Assembly: GCA_907164885.2 (NCBI GenBank)
Contig: OU015497.1
Span: 71,580,398-71,644,397 of the forward strand
Reading direction: 5' to 3'
Length of the DNA stretch: 64,000 nt
Source of the DNA: Dolomedes plantarius
Lineage: Eukaryota > Arthropoda > Arachnida > Araneae > Dolomedidae
The translations under genes were made by a program, and so were the position numbers. This document shows, one piece after another, positions 48,348-58,984 of this stretch (position 1 is the stretch's first letter; every line of letters begins with the position of its first letter). The notes under the pieces were generated by a model that searched no databases, was not told the DNA's origin, and saw only the letters and a program-made list of their open reading frames with translations.

Positions 48348-49403
48348 CACTGAAGTGCCACTGAATTAGGGATAGCAAAGCCTATACAAATTGTGTAGCG
48401 CTGCGCTTCATGTATGCGCAAGTGAGGGCGCTGTGGTAACTGCATATATAGCGCGTACTGTGGTTCTGAATTAGTTGTTGGAATTGCCAGTATGGGTAAA
48501 CTGCCTGATTTAGACGCCTTCGATCGCGGACAAATCGTAGGTGCGCGACGCATGGGCCATTCAATTTCCGAAATCGTCAGACAGCTAGGATTTTCAAGGT
48601 CGACTGTGTCAAGAGTATACCAAGAATACATGGATGGTGGAAAAAAAACTAGTGATCGGGCAAACTGCAAAGGACAATTAGCCTTGACAGTGCGTGGTGA
48701 GAGACGGCTCAGGCGTATTGTACGTAGCCAGCGAAGCCAAACATTAGCTCAAATTACCACCCAGTTTAATGACGGTGCCAGTCGTACAGTCAGTAAACGG
48801 ACTGTGCAACGCTCGCTTCACCGTATGGGTTTCGGGAGCCGTCGACCTACGAGAGTACCATTGCTCTATACTCGCCATCGGGTATAGAGCAATGGTACTC
48901 GGGGGCTCAATCATGGTCTGGGGTGTTTTTTCGTGGCACAGTTTGGGATCTTTGGTCCGTGTACCAACCTCCCTCAATGCAATTCGGTACGTAGAGTTGC
49001 TGGGTGATCACCTCCATCCGTTTATGCTGCTCCGTAATCCACACGGTAATGGAGTTTTCCAGCAAGACAACTGTACCTCTCACAAGTCCCGGTTGACTAC
49101 TGGCTGGTTGGATGAGCATTCCTCTGATTTCTCTGTCATGAATTGGCCACCTAGAAGCCCAGACTTAAATCCTATTGAGCATCTTTGGGATGTTTTGGAA
49201 CAAGGCGTGAAAGGCCATCCCACAGCACCAAGGAACCTTACTGAATTATGGACAGCTCTAGCCAATATTTGGCAAGCCATTCCCGTGGAACGTTTCCAGA
49301 AACTTGTTGAATCTATGCCTCGTCGTGTGGCAGCCGTTATCAAGGCCAGAGGAGGCCCAACTCGTTACTAGGTAGGTATCCTTAATTCAGTTTCACTTCA
49401 GTG
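48348..49403 (+). mobile_element. Tc1-family transposon with internal deletion
   Basis: Terminal repeats start CACTGAAGTG and match over about 28 bp (right end with three differences), flanked by TA (48346-48347, 49404-49405). At 1056 bp it is shorter than usual Tc1 elements (about 1.3-1.6 kb). The same 12-bp sequence TAGTTTCTTTAG lies at 48327-48338 and 49404-49415 outside both ends. Confidence 0.9.
48492..49371 (+). pseudogene. Tc1-type DD34E transposase lacking its first catalytic region
   Basis: The first part (48492 to about 48870) encodes the paired-type helix-turn-helix region: DLDAFDRGQIVGARRMGHS, then GFSRSTVSRVYQEY, and a second HTH to RRPTRVPLL. The second part, in another frame, begins near GGSIMVWGVFS (about 48899). 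It continues with FQQDNCTSH (second Asp) and PPRSPDLNPIEHLWD (Glu) and ends at 49371. The stretch with the first catalytic Asp (WSDES-type) is missing. A 18-bp perfect inverted repeat (48856-48899 region) replaces it. The protein cannot transpose. Confidence 0.88.
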
Positions 49404-49682
49404 TAGTTTCTTTAGTCTTAGAATTATCCCGCTACTTACTGACTACCTTACAATTCCTCCTAACACACTGGATTCATAACAAAAGGTTGACAGATAATTA
49501 CAAATTGTTTTCTACTCTAAATATTACGTTCAATGTGACATCGTAGAACTTGACACTACTCTCACTCAAAGAAAAACGTTGCCTTTTGCTGGCTTCAAAA
49601 CTCAGTTTCACATAGGTAATTAGAAATTAAATTTACAGACTTTGATCTGGTAAATAATTCCACAAATTTAATGTTTTTAAGT

Positions 49683-49856
49683 GCCTGTTCACATAGGAGT
49701 CCGGTAGCGTAGCGTAAAGTATTGAAATATATTTAACCAATGACAAACCTCCAAACAATTAGCAACGAAATTTTTAACGCCTATGATTGGTTTATTTTCG
49801 TCTTAACGTCATCTTTCCTTTAACGCTCCGCTACCGGACTCCTATGTGAACAGGCC
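49683..49856. mobile_element. PIF/Harbinger-like MITE, copy 1
   Basis: The inverted ends GCCTGTTCACATAGGAGTCC plus GGTAGCG match over 27 bp. The body includes TAACGCCTATGATTGGTTTA. It is the inverse of the copy at 51568-51743. TAA/TTA lies at the edges. GGGCCTGTTC-like ends with a 3-bp TWA target fit PIF/Harbinger. Confidence 0.8.
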
Positions 49857-50130
49857 TTACTCTTTTTGTGCCCAGGTTAGCAATCTGAAATTGCGATCTG
49901 CTCACTGGCCTCTCGCAGATTGCCCATCTCTGTTGACGTAGTACTATATGCCTTCGGAGTGTGACGTCACTTGCAACTTTGGAGACCAGAGCACACCGCT
50001 CCCCATGTTAACGTAATGTCCATAGAAAAAAATTTCGATGATTTTTTACTTCAACGCTAATTTTTTTTCTCGTGAAACCTGTTGAAATGTATACGGAATA
50101 AAGGCAACCTAATTTTAAAAATACTCTTAC

Positions 50131-50290
50131 CTTGTTTCAAACGGAATATTTAAAGAAAATTGACAGGTTTCTTTGAAAATCGGCTGTTTCGCGCTTTGTG
50201 CGTAAACATTTGGCACAGAGTTGGCTGATAGCCGCTAAGTGAGAATGATTTTGTGTATTTCAGATTTATCTCTGTTTTGGCTATCAATAG
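50131..50290 (-). other. Candidate non-coding first exon and promoter-proximal region of the host gene
   Basis: On the minus strand a consensus donor (AAG|GTAAGAG) follows position 50131. The sequence on its exon side is richer in G+C and CpG than the surrounding introns. If joined to the acceptor at 43843-43844, the reading frame meets a TGA four codons before the AATTCTAGA-ATG, which agrees with a 5' UTR exon. The upstream limit is a guess; no TATA box was identified. The patch at 49860-50300 also contains GTGACGTCAC at about 49961, a CRE-like palindrome. Transcript data would settle this. Confidence 0.35.
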
Positions 50291-50323
50291 CTCGCTGAAG
50301 CAATGTTATGTCCACGTGACGGG

Positions 50324-51008
50324 CAGGCCCTGATTTTCCATTAGGATCGGTAGGCCCGGGCCTAGGGGCCCCTGAATGTTGGGGGCCCCCAAAATTTTTA
50401 TTTTCAAAGAAAAAATTCCCAATTCAATTTTTTGCGCCTTTTTTAGTAGCAATTTTTTTTATATATATCCTTTCAAATTTGATTGATTGGTTCATCATTT
50501 GAATAGTTATATGTATAGTTCATCATATGTATGTTATAGTGCAAGGATGGTTAACCTTTTTTAGTTGGCGATCAACTTTTCTATAATTTTTTATTCGGCG
50601 ATCGACTAGTTCTTATTTTTTAAATGGAAAATGAGCCGCTTATCACTTACATAGTCTATATATTTATGAAATTATGGCTCGTGATCGACTTATTATCAAT
50701 AAGGACTTATTATTAATAATATATTATATTCTCTTTATTTATCAATAAGGGATAAATAGGTTTTTCTGGTTGCATTGTACTGGTGTTTTAATGATGAAGT
50801 TAATAAATTGTATTGCTTTTTGTTACTTGACAATGTTTTAGGGTTCTACACTTCAAATAGCCAATTCTTGGTAAAATGGTACTTTCACAATGATTCATTA
50901 TTATTTTTTTTCTGTGTCAATTTTTGAAATTTTACGCCCACATCAGTGTTAGGGGGGCTCCCATCCGGAGTTGTGCCTATAGTCTAGAATTTTCTAAATC
51001 GGGCCCTG
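50324..51008. mobile_element. hAT remnant with 8-bp target duplication
   Basis: CAGGCCCTGATTT at the left and AAATCGGGCCCTG at the right are inverted ends. GTGACGGG is present on both sides (50316-50323 and 51009-51016). Inside are GC-rich GGCCCGGGCCTAGGGGCCCC and a second hAT-like start (GGATGGTTAACCTTTTTTAG) near 50545, followed by repeated GGCGATCAACTT / GGCGATCGACT. No transposase remains. It lies next to the candidate promoter patch. Confidence 0.82.
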
Positions 51009-51567
51009 GTGACGGGCGAAAGCCATAATTTTGATGGGATATTTATGTTTCTGACTTCGAATTCTTTCTTCGAGATTATCGAAAGCATTTCGTTTTAAAA
51101 ATTTACTTTTTTTATTAGCAACGTATATCTAGAAGTATTATTTGACAACCAACGTATTTCTTTCAAAAGTATTTTTCATTACCTCAAAAGCAGAACACAA
51201 TTTATCATAAATCTACTTTAATTGCAGTACAAAACTGAATTTGTTATTGCACGCTTTATTTAAAAATGCTCTGTTTTGATGTTGACTGCAGTCATCATAA
51301 TTTAAAACAGCTGCTAATTGGGAATAGCTTCTTTATAAGAACACTTGCTTGCCAAGCGAAATTTTTCGCCGTAACGCCGTTTTTGTTTAACCCAGCCTAC
51401 ACACGGTAAGCTGTTACAGGTATTCAGGTATTCATTCCGGAATATTTTTTATAGTAGATCGATTGGCCTTAGCTTTTTTTTAACGGAAAAATTGATAACG
51501 AGTTTTCGGTTTTTACCAAAACAAAGGAATGTATTCAGATAGAAATGTAAGCTATCTAGCAGAGTTA

Positions 51568-51743
51568 GGGCCTGTTCACATAGGAGTACGGTAGCAGAAG
51601 CGTAAAAGGAAAGATGGCACTGAGACGGAAATAAACCAGTCATAGGCGTTAAAAATTTCGTTGCTAATCGTTTGGAGGTTTGTCATTGGTTAAATCTCAA
51701 TACTTTAACGCTACCGCTACCGGACTCCTGTGTGATCAGGCCC
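51568..51743. mobile_element. PIF/Harbinger-like MITE, copy 2 (inverted)
   Basis: 176 bp with GGGCCTGTTCACATAGGAG ends, flanked by TTA (51565-51567 and 51744-51746). The interior aligns with the reverse complement of copy 1. It lies immediately before the BEL element's primer-binding site and so may have landed within the BEL 5' LTR. Confidence 0.82.
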
Positions 51744-51873
51744 TTATACTTCTGTTAATAAATAATGTTTTGGAAAAATGGAGTTACCAACTGAATGAAT
51801 AAAACTTGTAACATGGTGACCCCAAAGACGTGATTATTGCAGATACGCTTACTTATTTTTCACTGAATTGAAT

Positions 51874-53692
51874 ATGGATTTAAGTATTATGCGACGTAAG
51901 TCAGTTGGGGCTAGCTTCACAAAAACATATAATACAATAAAAGAAATGTTAAAAGAAGACCATACTAAGGAGGAAAATGTAAGATCATTTTTTCAGATTT
52001 AGAAAGAATTCATTTAAGATTAATTGAATTAGATAACGAAATATTTGATGAATTATTACAAGATGTGGAATCTGAAAAATATGAATCAGAATATGTTAAC
52101 ACTGAAGGATATAATGAAAAAATGGTTAGAGCGACAGTAAATGTAGAAATTTTTTACGAGAAATTTTAGATGCCCAGAGAAGTAATTCTGTCTGTTCATC
52201 ATCTGTGATAAAGAAGAAACAGACGAAACTGCCAAAAATTGAACTTTTGAAATTTAGTGGAGAAGTAAAAGATTGGTTGTCTTTCTGGAGCCAGTTCAAA
52301 AGAATTCACGAGGATGATAATGTTCCGTTTTTCCTGGGTTCGTTAGGATTGAATAAAATCTCTTCAGAAACTTCACACAAAATAAAATTTTTTATTCTGT
52401 AAATTCTTCAGGCGTATACACAAATTCAAACAGAAAACACGTAACAACTATCTTCTATACAATAGAAAACTCTAAAAACACAAGTCAGGATACCAGAGTC
52501 TTCAATACAATACACGCCTAACGCACTTTCAACACATTCAATTCTCAGTAGAAAAGAACTAAGTTCCAATGCCAATGTCAGGTATATTTATAGGTTTCCA
52601 AAGCGCCACCTATAGGTCAGTCAGCTAGATATCTCTAGAAGCTTCCAGAAAGGTCTAGACGGCAAGTTGGCGACCATTTGGCGCCATATCACCAAATTTG
52701 GTGACCAAAATAAGTCACCAAATCCATCGCCAATTTGGCGATAACTCTCATATTTGGCTAGATCACCAGACTCGTAAAATTTGTAACAATAATATAGAAA
52801 ATGAAGACAAGTTTCGATATTTGATACAGACGATGGAATGTACTAGAGAAATTATTGACAGTTACCCACCCATTAGTGAAAATTATGATAAAGCAATAGA
52901 AAGTTTAAAATCGAGATTTAGCAGAGATGAATTACTAATTGAGTTCCATGAGCCGGAGCTTCTCAACCTTGTAAAAAATGCTACCGTACGAGTATATAGA
53001 AAATTAAGCACTTCACAATTATATGATAAGTTAGAATCTTATTTAAGAGCATTGGAATCTATTGGTTTGACTTCTGACAAGTATACGGCAATGCTTTTTC
53101 CCATGGTAGAATCATGTATACCAGAGGAGATTTTTAGAGTATGGCTGCAAAATCCCGTAAAAATTACAAATGGAGACCCTTCAAAAATATTTAGTGAAAA
53201 ACTAAAGAATTTGTTATTGTTCCTAAAGACTGAGGTTGAAGGGGATGAAAGAATTCAGTTGCAAAATCAGGTTTTTCAAATAAGGAATGTAATAAAAAAA
53301 GAGAAAATATGAGTCATTCCAGATATTCTCCAACAGCAAGTGATTTATTTTCAGGAACTATAGAAAGAGGAAAATCATTTGCCAATTGTATCTTTTGTGA
53401 TAAATTGCACGAAAACAAAGATTGTTTCCAAGCTCAGAAACTTACTTTTGGTCAAAAACAAGAAGTTTTGAGAAATAAAAAATGTTGTTTAACCTTTTTA
53501 AAAATTGGACATAGTTCAAAGTTCTGCAAGACAAATGTGCGAGGTTTACTTTGCAGTAAAAGGCATTTAATTTTGATGTGTCCTGAATTGCCAGCAAACA
53601 AGACGCAAAATAGCAAGAATGATTCAGAACAACAAAACCTACCAATTATTAGTTTATCTACCCATTGCGCTTCTGAGGTAGTACTCCTTTAA
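51874..53692 (+). pseudogene. BEL/Pao gag region with zinc knuckles
   Basis: It starts at ATG 51874 (MDLSIMRRKSVGASFTKTY), then frameshifts near 51990-52000. The gag core KLPKIELLKFSGEVKDWLSF is at about 52225. After a solo LTR the frame continues with DKFRYLIQTMECTREIIDSY to 53312. A Cys/His region follows (53380-53610: CIFCDKLHENKDC, then C-x-F, then GLLCSKRHLILMCPE), the usual BEL zinc-binding segment. One in-frame stop separates the two ORFs. Loss of Cys is seen at CCLTFLKIGH (CFNC expected). Confidence 0.8.
52321..52788. mobile_element. Solo LTR inserted in BEL gag
   Basis: A 468-bp sequence begins TGTTCCG and ends TGTAACA, with ATAA duplicated on both sides (52317-52320 and 52789-52792). 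The gag frame resumes in phase across it when one ATAA copy is counted, so the boundaries are exact. No internal retroelement sequence remains, as expected from LTR-LTR recombination. A 4-bp duplication fits gypsy-type or similar elements. Confidence 0.82.
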
Positions 53693-53695
53693 ACT

Positions 53696-54340
53696 TTGCA
53701 AGTGAAGATAATATCAGAAGGCAAAGAAAATCGACTGAGAGCAATTATAGACTGTGGATCTCAATGCTCATATATTTTAGAAAGAATGGTGAAGGAAATG
53801 AATTTCAAACCCGTAGGAACTAAAGGTTTGGCTCATCTCTTATTTGGTAGATCCGCTACGAAGAAAGAAGATCACAAACTTAATGAAATAAAGGTTAGTG
53901 ATTTGTGTTAAAAAAGATTCTTTTAATATTCAAGTCCTTGATCAACGGGTTATATGGGGAAAAATCCCTCGTCTCAAGACAAGATACTGGATAAAGGAAT
54001 TAAAAGAGAAGAATATAAGACTTGCTGATTATGGAAATGGTTGTTCTGATATAGAGATTCTGATAGGAGCCGGTGTTTGTGGATAACTTTTCACAGGAAA
54101 TATGCACAAAATGAAATGTGGATTAGCCGCATGTGAAAAAAAAATTAGGCTGGCTAATCATGGGAAAAATTCCTCGTGAAAAATGTGACAGCACTACAAC
54201 CCACCTAGTCACTTCTTTGTTTATAAATAACAGGTCTGCTTCTGATATTTGGGAACTTGATGCATTGGATGTTAGAAATGGAACAAGCTGCCTTGAGACA
54301 TTTCCAAGAAACTGTCACAAAAAATAAAGAAGGATGATAT
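53696..54340 (+). pseudogene. BEL/Pao protease and linker region
   Basis: RAIIDCGSQCSYI (about 53740) is the retropepsin active site, with DCG in place of the usual DTG/DSG. The BEL linker follows in pieces: GCSDIEILIGAGVCG (53995-54083) and KKLGWLIMGK (54137-54165), then FINNRSASDIWELDALDV before RT. At least two frameshifts and a TAA/TAG occur. Confidence 0.75.
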
Positions 54341-54344
54341 GAAG

Positions 54345-54870
54345 TTTTTTTGCCATGGCATGACGATAGAAAAGGATCTCTCAAGAATAACATTGAAAAT
54401 GCCGAACGCCGTTGTACCTCTAATACGGTGAAACGACAAAGGGAAGAGAAATACCATGATTATGAGGATGTTTTTAAACAATGGGAAGATGAGAGTATAA
54501 CAGAAGTAGTACCCGAAGGTGAAATAGAGAATACATGCCATTATTTACTCTATAGAGGAAAATTTAAACAAAGCTCTACCACAAAGGTTAGGCCTGTATT
54601 TGATGCTTCTTGCAGAGAAAAAGGATCACCTTCTTTAAACGAGTATCGAAAAGGGGCCAAATATGCTAGAACAAATTCCACCCATCCTTATGAAATTTCG
54701 AAAAGATAAAATTGGAGAAGTTTCAGACATAAAGAAAGCCTTTCTGCAAATTTCAGTTGCAAAAGAAGATCATGACTTTCTCTTATTTCTGTGGTGGAAA
54801 GATTTCCAGAAAAGAAAATTTAAAATATTTCGGAATAAAAGACTTGGCTTTGGATTGAACTGCAGTCCTT
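54345..54870 (+). pseudogene. BEL/Pao reverse transcriptase, first part
   Basis: The order is LPWHDD-like start, EVVPEGEIENTCHYLL, TTKVRPVFDASCREKGSPSL, then after a frameshift MLEQIPPILMKFRKDKIGEV. SDIKKAFLQI holds the first catalytic Asp, followed by FGLNCSPF. This covers RT blocks 1-4. The sequence is cut just after SPF by unrelated LTR material. Confidence 0.82.
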
Positions 54871-54879
54871 TTTTTCCAT

Positions 54880-56158
54880 GTTTTTATAAACTCGCTTTCT
54901 TTTTTGTTTGTGTGTGTGTGTTTGTGTGTTTGTCTAGTACAAATCTTGCAATCGATTTTTAACTAACTTCCCGACTAGCTAGACATTTGAAACTTTTAGA
55001 ATAGCTTAGAACACGATGACAATGCATTTTTTGATACTTTTAGCCATCTTTAAGCAGAATTGAATTAACTTTCAGTTATTTTCATTTAATTTTGTTTTGT
55101 ACACTGGTGCAGCCATGTATCGGCCGGAACGGGAATGAAAAGTTAAACGCAAGTTAACTTCCAATTAACTTCATTTTCTTTCAAGTTGATGGGATAATTC
55201 ATCAAAAAATTTGTAAAAAAGTATTTATTAATACATAGAATTGTCAAATTTATATGATTCAACAGAAAATTTAAAAACATGGTTTATAAAAAGTTCTTTA
55301 TATCTTGTAATTGTTATTTATTCTCACTCTGCCATTGATTTATGATAACTGCGCATGTAAATATTGATTTGCGATAACTGCGCATGTAAATATGGTTTAC
55401 TATAAATAATTTATTTAACTTTTATGTTGAGATGTAAATAAATAGTATTTTTCTAATTTGCCTTATGACCGAGTTAATTTATTAATGTATTGTCTCTGAT
55501 ATTAACGTTACATGATGTATTTTTGAGTAGTATGAGTTGTAATACTACTTGTCTACTGTTACACATAGAAATTAAAAAGAAAAGAAAGAGAAGAAGAAAT
55601 GTATTGTAATTTAACTTTGCTTGTAATCAGAAATAAATAAAAGAAAAAGTCGACTGGAACCGGGAACGGCCAGCTCGAAAATTTAATTTGTTTTAGAACT
55701 TCAAGTAGAGGGTCTGTTGCCACGGATATGGCTAGGCAGAAATTATGTTATTTTTGGACTTAAGTTGTTTTGTTTAGTTAATGTGACTTATATACAAAAC
55801 CTTGCCGTTTTTGCATTCGCAGTGGTCGGCATGATTTACGAATTGCCTTATGACCAACTCAATTATAGCAAACACCTATAATTGGTGGCCCAAGGACGTG
55901 ATATTGAAGACTTGATCGTTACTAACGCTGTTGAGAAGTCATCGGAAATCGAGGTACGTTCTCGCAATGATAAATATTTTACTATTCGCCATTTTATTTA
56001 AAATGGCTAAAAAGGAAGATGATTCTACTGCATTAAATCTCGATAATCCAAATACTGAAATTAATCGAGTAGCAGTTAAGCCTCCAAATTTTTGGCGAAA
56101 CAAACCAAAATTATGGTTTTTAACCTTCTTACGTTGTTGCAATGTAGCATACACCTAA
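54880..56158 (+). mobile_element. Gypsy-like LTR end, primer-binding site and gag start inserted in BEL RT
   Basis: A second primer-binding-type sequence TGGTGGCCCAAGGACGTGA is at 55883. A gag start follows at 56003 (MAKKEDDSTALNLDNPN, then RVAVKPPNFWRNKPKLWF), the KPxxWF motif found at the start of arthropod gypsy-type gag. The sequence before it (to about 54880) is presumably LTR. TTGCCTTATGACC occurs twice in it (about 55457 and 55842). Gag breaks off after about 50 codons. Confidence 0.6.
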
Positions 56159-56253
56159 GGTGTTTGTGTCAAAAATGATCCAAGGCGTAATTTTCAATGT
56201 TATTGTATTATAGGCACATTTTATTTATACTAGTAATTTAATTATTTATTATC

Positions 56254-56518
56254 TGTTGTGCCTCAACATCACTTGGAAAGTTGTACATTGTGGTCGATCT
56301 GGACTGTACGAAGAAAGTTCAAATAAACTGGCAAGTTTCAGTTATCAAAGATTTATTGACGTTAGCCAACGATTTGGCTCATTTATTTAGGGATGCTTCC
56401 GAATGAAGCTTCCTACTCGAGCGAAAGACAAAATTCAACTGGGCAAACACTTGTTGCAGCCAACTCATAGGCGCCAAATAACGACGGTTACAGTTCAACC
56501 TTTAACCAGGCGTAAACA
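56254..56518 (-). mobile_element. Probable LTR of a copia-like element, minus orientation
   Basis: On the minus strand the segment starts TGTTTACGCC and ends GGCACAACA (TG...CA ends). It contains an AATAAA near its 3' half and is preceded by purine-rich GTCGGGCGG. GGCGTAAACA recurs at about 56758, immediately before BEL sequence resumes. The assignment to copia is tentative; no coding sequence is present. Confidence 0.45.
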
Positions 56519-56774
56519 TACCGCCCGACTTTGAAATCCTAGTGATTTCAAGAAAATAACAATTTTACAGCCATATTTGTACAATATTCAAATTATACAT
56601 AGATTAATACAATTCAAAATTTACAAACAAAATTAATATGTAGATCACAATACAGTAAAACACCATACACTTATATAATTATAAATACACTTCCATACAA
56701 ATACTTCAGTAGACTATACAAATTAAAGAGCGTCAGGCGAAAATTAAAGAGAGACAGGCGTAAACACATTGCAT

Positions 56775-57475
56775 TTCAAGAAAATCGCCAAGATTTAAGC
56801 TGTTTTTATGTGGACAATTGTGTAACCTCAGTGGCGGACGAAGAACACCTTTTACGATTCATCCAAGAATCTAAACAACTTCTTGCTAAAGCTGGTTTTG
56901 ACTTGAGAAGTTGGGAACATACAACTTACGTTGAGCTCCACAGAGAGACTGTACCTACCCCCGTACTTGGAATATTATGGGATAGAGTCCACGGTGTTAT
57001 GTTCTGTGTATCAAGATAAATATTGCACAGTTTGAAAATGTTACAAAAAGAGTAATTTTATCTGCTGCTTAAAAAAATTATCCAATTGGAGTTTCTTGCC
57101 CTGTTACATTGTGACTAAAACTACTGATGCAGAAAATCCGGAGCCTTAAGATTAGTTGGGACAAAAATGCACCTGAAGAAATACAGAAAACTTTCAAATC
57201 ATGGCTCAAAGACTTGACGTTGATCTCTGAAGCAAAAATGCCAAGATGTCTTAACATTAATGATAGCGATGAGGGTTTGTCTTCACATGTTTTGTGATGC
57301 TAGCAGTTCTGCATATAGTGCTGCAGTCTTCCTTCGAAAAGAATACAGGGGAGATATTACACTTTCACTTATACAAGCTAAATCCAGGCTAGCTCCTCTT
57401 AAGAAAACAACTATTCCACGCCTGGAACTGTTAGCATGTTGCATTGGAGCACGTCTTACAACTGTTGTAAAATAA
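56775..57475 (+). pseudogene. BEL/Pao reverse transcriptase (second part) and RNase H
   Basis: CFYVDNCVTSVADEEHLL (about 56800) contains the YVDN active site, in the variant form usual for this superfamily. AKAGFDLRSWEHTT and PVLGILWD follow. After a frameshifted patch, DLTLISEAKMPRCL and the RNase H-like HMFCDASSSAYSAAVFL and KSRLAPLKKTTIPRLELLAC complete it. Blocks between SPF and YVDN are missing. Confidence 0.8.
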
Positions 57476-58980
57476 TCATGGAATTTTGAAAATCTTACTA
57501 CCTATTATTGGACAGACTCCTCAACACCATTGTACTGGATTTGAAATGAAGAAAATTGGGGTGTTTAGGAGAACAATAGAGATAAAGAGATCAGACAGTT
57601 AACAAAAAAGACAGAATGGAAACACGTGTCAGGAGAACTGAATCCGGCAGATCTCCCATCTAGAGGCTGCTCAACCACAACCTTTCTCAATTTTTAATGG
57701 GGAGAGGGTCCAGAATGGCTGAAGCACGCAGAAGAAATTTGGCCGTCGTCAAAAATTCAAATTAATAAAGATGATGTTTCAAAGGAGAGGAAAAAAGGAA
57801 TAATATCATTGATAAATACTACTACTTTAGGGGAAAATTGGTACTTAAAACGTTTCTTAAAATATTCCCAAATTTTACGACAAATAGCATGGATACAGCG
57901 TTTCATTAAAAATTCCCAAAATCCTGATAACAAAATTAAAGGAGAATTATGTGTTCCAGAAATTGAAGCTGCAGAAAAGAGACTAATAAAATTTATTCAG
58001 CAAGAAAGTTTCATTAATGAATATGTGAAATCTAGGCAGGAAAGCCTTTCTGCTTTCATTGATAATGATGGTTTGATTCGACTAAAGACAAAAATTCTCA
58101 GAAGAGATGATTAAGAAAATTTTAAATGTCCTATAGTTTTACCTTCAGACCATCCAACAGATCAGAAATGAATTATTGATCGTCATTTGTCTTCTTCTCC
58201 TGCTGGTGTTCAAATTATTCTCATTGAAATTCGTCAAAATTTTTAGATTTTGAGAGGGAGGAAAACTGTACAAAGGGTAATATCACGGTGCCTTCGATGC
58301 AAAAGATACACGGTCAAAATGCTGAATCTATTCCTGCTCCACTGCCCAAAGAAAAAGAGTGCGTGACGCATTGGTTTTTGAGGTTACAAGTATAGACTTA
58401 GTAGGCCCTCGTCATTTAAATAAAGGAATAAAACGTAAATTTTATTATTTACCTGCACCATGTACAGAAATGTCCATCTGAAGCTCCTACAGAGCCTCTC
58501 CACTAATAGTCTTCTCTTAGGTTTTAGAAGATTCATAGCCAGATGTGGAAGACCAAAGAAAATATACAGTGGCAATGGAAATAATTTTGTTGGAGTAAAC
58601 AATTCAATGGACTCTCTTGATTGGAAACAAATTATTCATGAAACATCTTGTTTAAGAATTCAATGGAAATTCAATCCTTTTACAGCTGCCTGGTGGGAGC
58701 GAATAGTCCAGATGATGAAGAAAATACTCAGAAGAGTTTTAGGCAAAGCTTCGCTCTATTATGAGATATCTACTATCTTATGCGATGCTGAAGCAGTAAT
58801 AAGTGCAAGGCCTTTAACCTATCTTTCTGAAGACCCGAAAGATATAGTTCCTAACACGCCGGCAATGTTTCTACAAGGTAATCAGACGGGAGTTCCATAT
58901 CTAGAGAGATGAGATCATGTAAATGTAACCAAGAGATATAAATATCAGCAAAGACTGCGAGACGAATTAAGGTGAAGATT
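57476..58980 (+). pseudogene. BEL/Pao integrase region
   Basis: After a decayed stretch (WTDSST near 57515; GPEWLKHAEEIWPSS near 57710), the ORF 57809-58114 gives the pre-integrase region. A zinc-binding H..H..C..C remnant (DRHLSSSPAG, RCLRCKRYT) is at about 58170-58300. VFEVTSIDLVGPRHLNKG (about 58376) has the first catalytic Asp. The ORF 58460-58912 has RRFIARCGRPKKIYSGNG where the second Asp (YSDNG) is Gly, then AAWWERIVQMMKKILRRVLG and SARPLTYLSEDP. The last recognisable motif is RYKYQQRLRDELR at about 58935-58970. Confidence 0.82.
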
Positions 58981-58984
58981 TAGA

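Larger units (their letters stand above)
51747..58980 (+). mobile_element. BEL/Pao LTR retrotransposon, decayed and interrupted
   Basis: From a primer-binding-like TGGTGACCCCAAAGACGTGA at 51814, the plus strand carries gag, zinc knuckles, an aspartic protease, RT, RNase H and an integrase in BEL/Pao order. Stops and frameshifts are frequent. A solo LTR splits gag and a cluster of other LTR pieces splits RT. The 3' end stops near the end of the integrase (RYKYQQRLRDELR) with no 3' LTR. A 5' LTR is at most a short stump (51747-51813, with AATAAA). Its parts are given separately. Confidence 0.85.
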
